NCBI GenBank assembly: GCA_002070755.1
Contig: MWDY01000228.1
Location: 1 to 26,988 of the forward strand
Length of the DNA: 26,988 nucleotides
Origin: Spirochaetes bacterium ADurb.Bin110
GTDB taxonomy: Bacteria > Spirochaetota > Spirochaetia > Treponematales > Rectinemataceae
Direction of reading: 5' to 3'
Made by a program: the position numbers and the translations under genes. The notes below the pieces were generated by a model, which saw nothing but the letters and a program-made list of their open reading frames with translations, did not search any database and was not told the origin of the DNA. Shown piece after piece: positions 23,103 to 26,988 of the stretch; the stretch's first letter is position 1, and the number at the start of each line of letters is the position of its first letter.

Positions 23103-26100
23103 ATGAATAGATCGATGCAAGCTAGCTTTGGTTTCGATACTGTGCAGCTAGAAGGCTCTCTCTTCGTAGCAGATCAACTCGAAAAAGCTATGCGAGGCGA
23201 TGCTGCGTATCAAAAGCCAGAAGATTACCACATTCCCATGGGATTAAGATTCACCGATGAGCAGGGCCGAGCATTTCAGACAGCAATGGCACAGTGGAAG
23301 TATTTCATGGTTGCGGATTCTCCAATACCAATAGCAGGAAGCATAGACCAAAAAACCGAAGCCTTTGTGCAAGGCCTTCTTAGAGATGCCCTCGGCTATA
23401 CTGCGCTTCATAGTTGTGAGCCGCCTCAGATCGGTGAAAGCCGCTATCCTATTGGTTTTATGGCATGCGATACCATACCGCTTATCATCGCACCTAAGAT
23501 GCTCAGTCTCGACACACCTGATTCTCGTTTTGTAATCGAGAATTCAGGCAAGAGAAAGAACAGCCCTACGCAGCTAGCCCAGGAATACCTCAATGCTCGG
23601 GGCTCTGGCTGGGCGATCGTCTCAAATGGAGCGTTATTGAGGCTTCTGCGAGCTTCACCTTCTTTGGTGCGCCCTTCTTGGCTCGAGTTCGATCTCGAGA
23701 CGATTTTCGAAGAATCACGCTATGCCGATTTTTGTGTTCTCTATAGAATCATGCATGCCTCGAGGGCAGCCAAAATATGGGAGGCCTGGAGAACCGAGGG
23801 AATTGAACAGGGAGTGCGAGTACGAGAAGGGCTGCGCATCGGCGTCACACAAGCCCTCATCGATTTAGGCAGCGGCTTTCTTTTCTACGATAGCGAAGGC
23901 AACCAGCAGCTCCGCGAAGCTCTTTTCGATGGTTCTCTTACTAAAGAAGAATATTTTAGGGAATTGCTTCGCCTTATATATCGTTTCCTTTTTCTTTTCA
24001 CTACTGAAGAGCGAGAGATACTGCATGCATCTGGTAAAAACGAGAAGATCATAGAAAAAGAACTCTATCAACGTGGCTATTCGCTTTCACGGCTCAAGGA
24101 TAAGGCAATTCAGCGCAGTGGCTGGAATACATATCCCGATTTGTGGGAGGGCTGTAAGACAGTTTTCCGCTGTCTCGACAGGGGTGAACCTGCGCTTGAT
24201 CTTCCCGCTCTCGGAGGCCTTTTCAGCCAAAGCCAATGTCCGCACTTAGACCGCGCCCAGCTTGCCAATCGCAATCTTCTTTCTGCAATGCTCAATCTTC
24301 GTTGGGCTGTTACTGGCAATGCTCGGTTACCAGTCGATTATAGAAACATTGGGCCAGAAGAGCTCGGCTCAGTATACGAAAGTCTTCTCGAACTTGTGCC
24401 GAACATCGACTTTGCCTCAAGGAGTTTCTCTTTTGTGGGAATCGATAAAGAAGGTGTACTTGCAGGCAATGCCCGTAAAACTACAGGTAGCTACTACACG
24501 CCTGAACCTCTCGTGCAAGGATTGCTCAAAACCGCCCTCGATCCTGTAATAGATGAATTACTGAAAGGCTGGTCGAATGGTCTAGCTTCGTCAGCTACGG
24601 CTGAAAAATCCCTTCTCGGCCTTAGGGTGTGCGATCCAGCTTGCGGTTCAGGCCATTTTCTTCTTGGTGCAGGAAGAAGAATCGCCGAAAAGCTGGCCTT
24701 AGTCAGGAGCCTCGATGGCTCTGTGTTGCCAGCAGACTATCGCTCTGCTCTGCGCGAGGTGATTGGCCACTGCCTTTATGGTGTAGATGTCAATCCTATG
24801 GCTGTAGAACTTGCAAAAACCGCACTCTGGCTCGAAGGACACGAGCCCGGCAAACCTCTGTCTTTTTTGGATCACCATATTCGCTGCGGAAATTCGCTTA
24901 TCGGCGTATTCGATGTAGAAGTGCTAGCTAAGGGCATACCTGACGAAGCTTATACACCTCTCTCAGGCGATGATATCGCGTATGCAAAAGCCCAGAAAAA
25001 AGCGAACTCAGCGGAACGCGAACAAGAAGGGTGGAGCGAGCTTGACACGCTCTTCGATGAACCTGTCGAGCAAGCCGAAAAAGCCTTAGTGCGCTTTCAC
25101 CAGAATCTCGAAACTTTGGATGAAGTGGATCTCGCTACGGTAGAACACAAGCGGAAGCTCTATGCCGAGCTCGAGGCAAGCATCGAATATCAGTGTATCA
25201 AAGAAGCAAGCGACCTTTGGACAGGAGCATTCTTCGCTCCAAAACAGAAAGGAAAACCCGCAATCCATACCAGCGATGTCTGGAGAGCGCTGAAAGGATC
25301 ACCAGAATCAGCATTTTCCGAAGGGGTGCTTGCGCTGGCACAGCAGCTCTCGGCTCAACATCATTTCTTCCATTGGAAGTTGGAGTTCCCGGAAGTCTTT
25401 GCAAAAGGTGGCTTCGACTGCGTGCTCGGAAATCCACCATGGGATCGGATCAAATTGCAGGAAATCGAATTTTTTGCTACACGGGATCCAGCAATAGCCG
25501 CTGCGCGCAATGCTGCAGAGCGCACTCGCATGATCGAAAACCTAGAGCATGGCGATTATGCTGACAAGGCACTCTATAATGAATTCATTTCAGCGCGAAG
25601 AAACGCTGAAGCATCGAGCCTGTTTGCTCATATTGGCGCCGATTCTGGTGGGCGCTATCCGCTTTCTGGCGTGGGCGATGTGAATCTCTATGCACTATTT
25701 GCGGAATTGTTCCTAAATCTGCGTGAGCCAAAGAATGGACGCGCAGGTCTCATCGTACCTTCTGGCATAGCAACCGATGATTCGACCAAGGACTTCTTTG
25801 GAGCAATTTCCCGTAAAGGGCTATTAGTGTCATTATACGATTTCGAGAATAGATTGCGCATTTTCCCCGATATTGATAGCAGAATAAAGTTTTGCCTCCT
25901 CACAATGGGCGCAGCTCTTATGGCCGATTTTGCATTCTTCTTGACAAGTGTAGAGCAGCTTGCCGATGCGCGGCGCCATTTTAGCCTGAGTCCAGAGGAC
26001 TTCGAACTCCTCAATCCCAATACTTACACATGTCCAGTATTCCGCTCGCAGAAAGATGCAGAGCTAGCGCGCACGATATATCAGAGAGTTCCAGTACTGA

Positions 26101-26988
26101 TCGACGATAAAAAGAGGAAACGCGCAGACAGCGAAAATCTAGGCAATCCATGGGGTATTCATTTTCTAACTATGTTTCATATGGCGAATGATTCCAGTCT
26201 CTTTCATACAAGCTCTGGGCCAGGGCTCGTGCCGCTCTATGAGGCAAAGCTCATCCATCAATTCGATCATCGCTGGGCAACCTACAGCACCCCGAAGGTC
26301 GCGCCTGCCCAAAAGCCACGTTGCCGATACCTCACCGATGAAGAGAAGCGCGATTTCCACCTGAGCATCCAGCCTCGCTATTGGGTAGAAGAGCGCGAGG
26401 TTCTGGCTCGCATTGCGGATGCGCCTAAAGCGATCATTAAGGCTTGGCGTGCTAGCAATATCGATGAACTGCGGAGAGCGCTTCGCGAGCCTGCAACTCC
26501 TCGTCAACTTGCCACACTTGCCGATAGCTCGGACTTGCTAGCAGCAGTGGGCGCTTGGCTCGAAGCACACAGCCCACGCTGGCTTATGGGATGGAGGAAG
26601 GTATGCCGAGCAACAGACGAGCGAACGGTCATAGCAAGCGCTCTACCGAGATCCGCCGTTGGCGATAGTCTACTTTTGATGATATTTGCTTCGACAATGA
26701 AATCATGCTTGATTGCATGTTTGATATCAAACTTATCATCTATTCTCGTAGATTTTATTGCTCGACATAAAATCGGCGGTACAAACTTGAATTATTTTAT
26801 CTATAAGCAACTTCCCGTCCTTCCTCCAGATGCCTATAGCACCAATGACCTCGCCTTCATCATTCCCCGCGTCTTTGCGCTCACCTATACCGCATACGAC
26901 ATTGCAGGCTGGGCAGAAGACCTCTGGAATTCGCTCGATACGAATATCAGAGCGCGCGTCTACCAAAGATTTCAGCGAGAAAGCAATT
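23103..26988 (+). CDS. Large N6-adenine DNA methyltransferase, DrmMI/Eco57I-like (3' end beyond window)
   Basis: Open from the ATG at 23103 to the window edge, at least 1295 residues with no stop seen. GAGG at 23093-23096, overlapping the upstream stop codon, is the ribosome site. The N-terminal 450 residues include GWAIVSNGALLRLLR (from residue 169), a block common before the catalytic domain in large restriction-type methylases. TTGSYYTPEPLV (from 460) opens the methylase domain, followed by the S-adenosylmethionine site CDPACGSGHF (510-519), LYGVDVNPMAVELAKTALWL, and the catalytic NPPW (777-780), which indicates N6-adenine methylation. The C-terminal region with YLTDEEKR and KQLPVLPP resembles target-recognition parts of Eco57I-like enzymes. 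No nuclease motif was recognised. In DISARM, methylation marks host DNA as self. A type IIG restriction enzyme is an alternative, but the coupled helicases argue for the DISARM reading. Confidence 0.88.
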   Translation, partial: MNRSMQASFGFDTVQLEGSLFVADQLEKAMRGDAAYQKPEDYHIPMGLRFTDEQGRAFQTAMAQWKYFMVADSPIPIAGSIDQKTEAFVQGLLRDALGYTALHSCEPPQIGESRYPIGFMACDTIPLIIAPKMLSLDTPDSRFVIENSGKRKNSPTQLAQEYLNARGSGWAIVSNGALLRLLRASPSLVRPSWLEFDLETIFEESRYADFCVLYRIMHASRAAKIWEAWRTEGIEQGVRVREGLRIGVTQALIDLGSGFLFYDSEGNQQLREALFDGSLTKEEYFRELLRLIYRFLFLFTTEEREILHASGKNEKIIEKELYQRGYSLSRLKDKAIQRSGWNTYPDLWEGCKTVFRCLDRGEPALDLPALGGLFSQSQCPHLDRAQLANRNLLSAMLNLRWAVTGNARLPVDYRNIGPEELGSVYESLLELVPNIDFASRSFSFVGIDKEGVLAGNARKTTGSYYTPEPLVQGLLKTALDPVIDELLKGWSNGLASSATAEKSLLGLRVCDPACGSGHFLLGAGRRIAEKLALVRSLDGSVLPADYRSALREVIGHCLYGVDVNPMAVELAKTALWLEGHEPGKPLSFLDHHIRCGNSLIGVFDVEVLAKGIPDEAYTPLSGDDIAYAKAQKKANSAEREQEGWSELDTLFDEPVEQAEKALVRFHQNLETLDEVDLATVEHKRKLYAELEASIEYQCIKEASDLWTGAFFAPKQKGKPAIHTSDVWRALKGSPESAFSEGVLALAQQLSAQHHFFHWKLEFPEVFAKGGFDCVLGNPPWDRIKLQEIEFFATRDPAIAAARNAAERTRMIENLEHGDYADKALYNEFISARRNAEASSLFAHIGADSGGRYPLSGVGDVNLYALFAELFLNLREPKNGRAGLIVPSGIATDDSTKDFFGAISRKGLLVSLYDFENRLRIFPDIDSRIKFCLLTMGAALMADFAFFLTSVEQLADARRHFSLSPEDFELLNPNTYTCPVFRSQKDAELARTIYQRVPVLIDDKKRKRADSENLGNPWGIHFLTMFHMANDSSLFHTSSGPGLVPLYEAKLIHQFDHRWATYSTPKVAPAQKPRCRYLTDEEKRDFHLSIQPRYWVEEREVLARIADAPKAIIKAWRASNIDELRRALREPATPRQLATLADSSDLLAAVGAWLEAHSPRWLMGWRKVCRATDERTVIASALPRSAVGDSLLLMIFASTMKSCLIACLISNLSSILVDFIARHKIGGTNLNYFIYKQLPVLPPDAYSTNDLAFIIPRVFALTYTAYDIAGWAEDLWNSLDTNIRARVYQRFQRESN

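Noticed and set aside
14885..26988. BREX, or a plain type I or III restriction system
   Set aside because: No BrxC- or PglZ-like gene and no HsdS- or Res-type arrangement is present; the combination of a DUF1998 helicase, a SNF2 helicase and an NPPW methylase fits DISARM-like systems better. Druantia remains a weaker alternative because of the large helicase.
1..26988. tRNA, rRNA or riboswitch genes
   Set aside because: No cloverleaf, ribosomal sequence or known riboswitch core was recognised by eye in any intergenic stretch; all gaps are under 300 bp.

Overview
The window looks like a chromosomal stretch from a Spirochaetota bacterium (Treponema/Rectinema-like), at moderate confidence. The reasons are the style of the partial transposase, a lipoprotein with a relaxed spirochaete-type lipobox, good AGGAGG-type ribosome binding sites, and mixed composition in which the polymerase genes look visibly more GC-rich than the transporter genes. 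No rRNA, tRNA or CRISPR array was seen.

Layout. (1) 1-541, minus strand: 5' part of a zinc-ribbon/HTH transposase-like gene that leaves the window on the left. (2) 696-6304, plus strand: a DUF72 protein, an ImuB-like Y-family polymerase without catalytic acidic residues, and a DnaE2-type error-prone polymerase III alpha subunit, the last two joined by an ATGA overlap. This reads as a mutagenic translesion (mutasome) cassette without an ImuA gene. (3) 6446-7684: AnmK, anhydro-MurNAc kinase of murein recycling, with its own promoter. (4) 7799-13338: a complete Dpp/Opp-type peptide ABC transporter (binding protein, two permeases, two ATPases) behind a consensus promoter, with a hairpin after the binding-protein gene. 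A GNAT acetyltransferase follows. (5) 14164-14772: an unrecognised lipoprotein. (6) 14885 to the right edge: three tightly coupled genes. They encode an 1800-residue DEAD/DEAH helicase carrying a DUF1998-type region, a SNF2/RapA-type helicase, and a very large N6-adenine methyltransferase (CDPACGSGHF and NPPW motifs) cut by the window edge. This is a DISARM-like anti-phage module with an unusual composition: DrmA- and DrmB-type functions seem to be on one chain, DrmD- and DrmMI-like genes follow, and no DrmC is visible.

How the genes work together. ImuB is expected to bridge DnaE2 to the sliding clamp during lesion bypass. AnmK and the peptide transporter may both serve cell-wall fragment recovery, though the transporter substrate cannot be read from sequence. 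The helicase-helicase-methyltransferase operon probably distinguishes methylated self DNA from invading DNA.

A recurring oddity is short tandem repeats. Inside genes their periods are multiples of three (12, 15, 21 and 36 bp) and they fall in non-conserved loops, above all in dnaE2. Between genes the periods are 7, 10, 13 and 15 bp.
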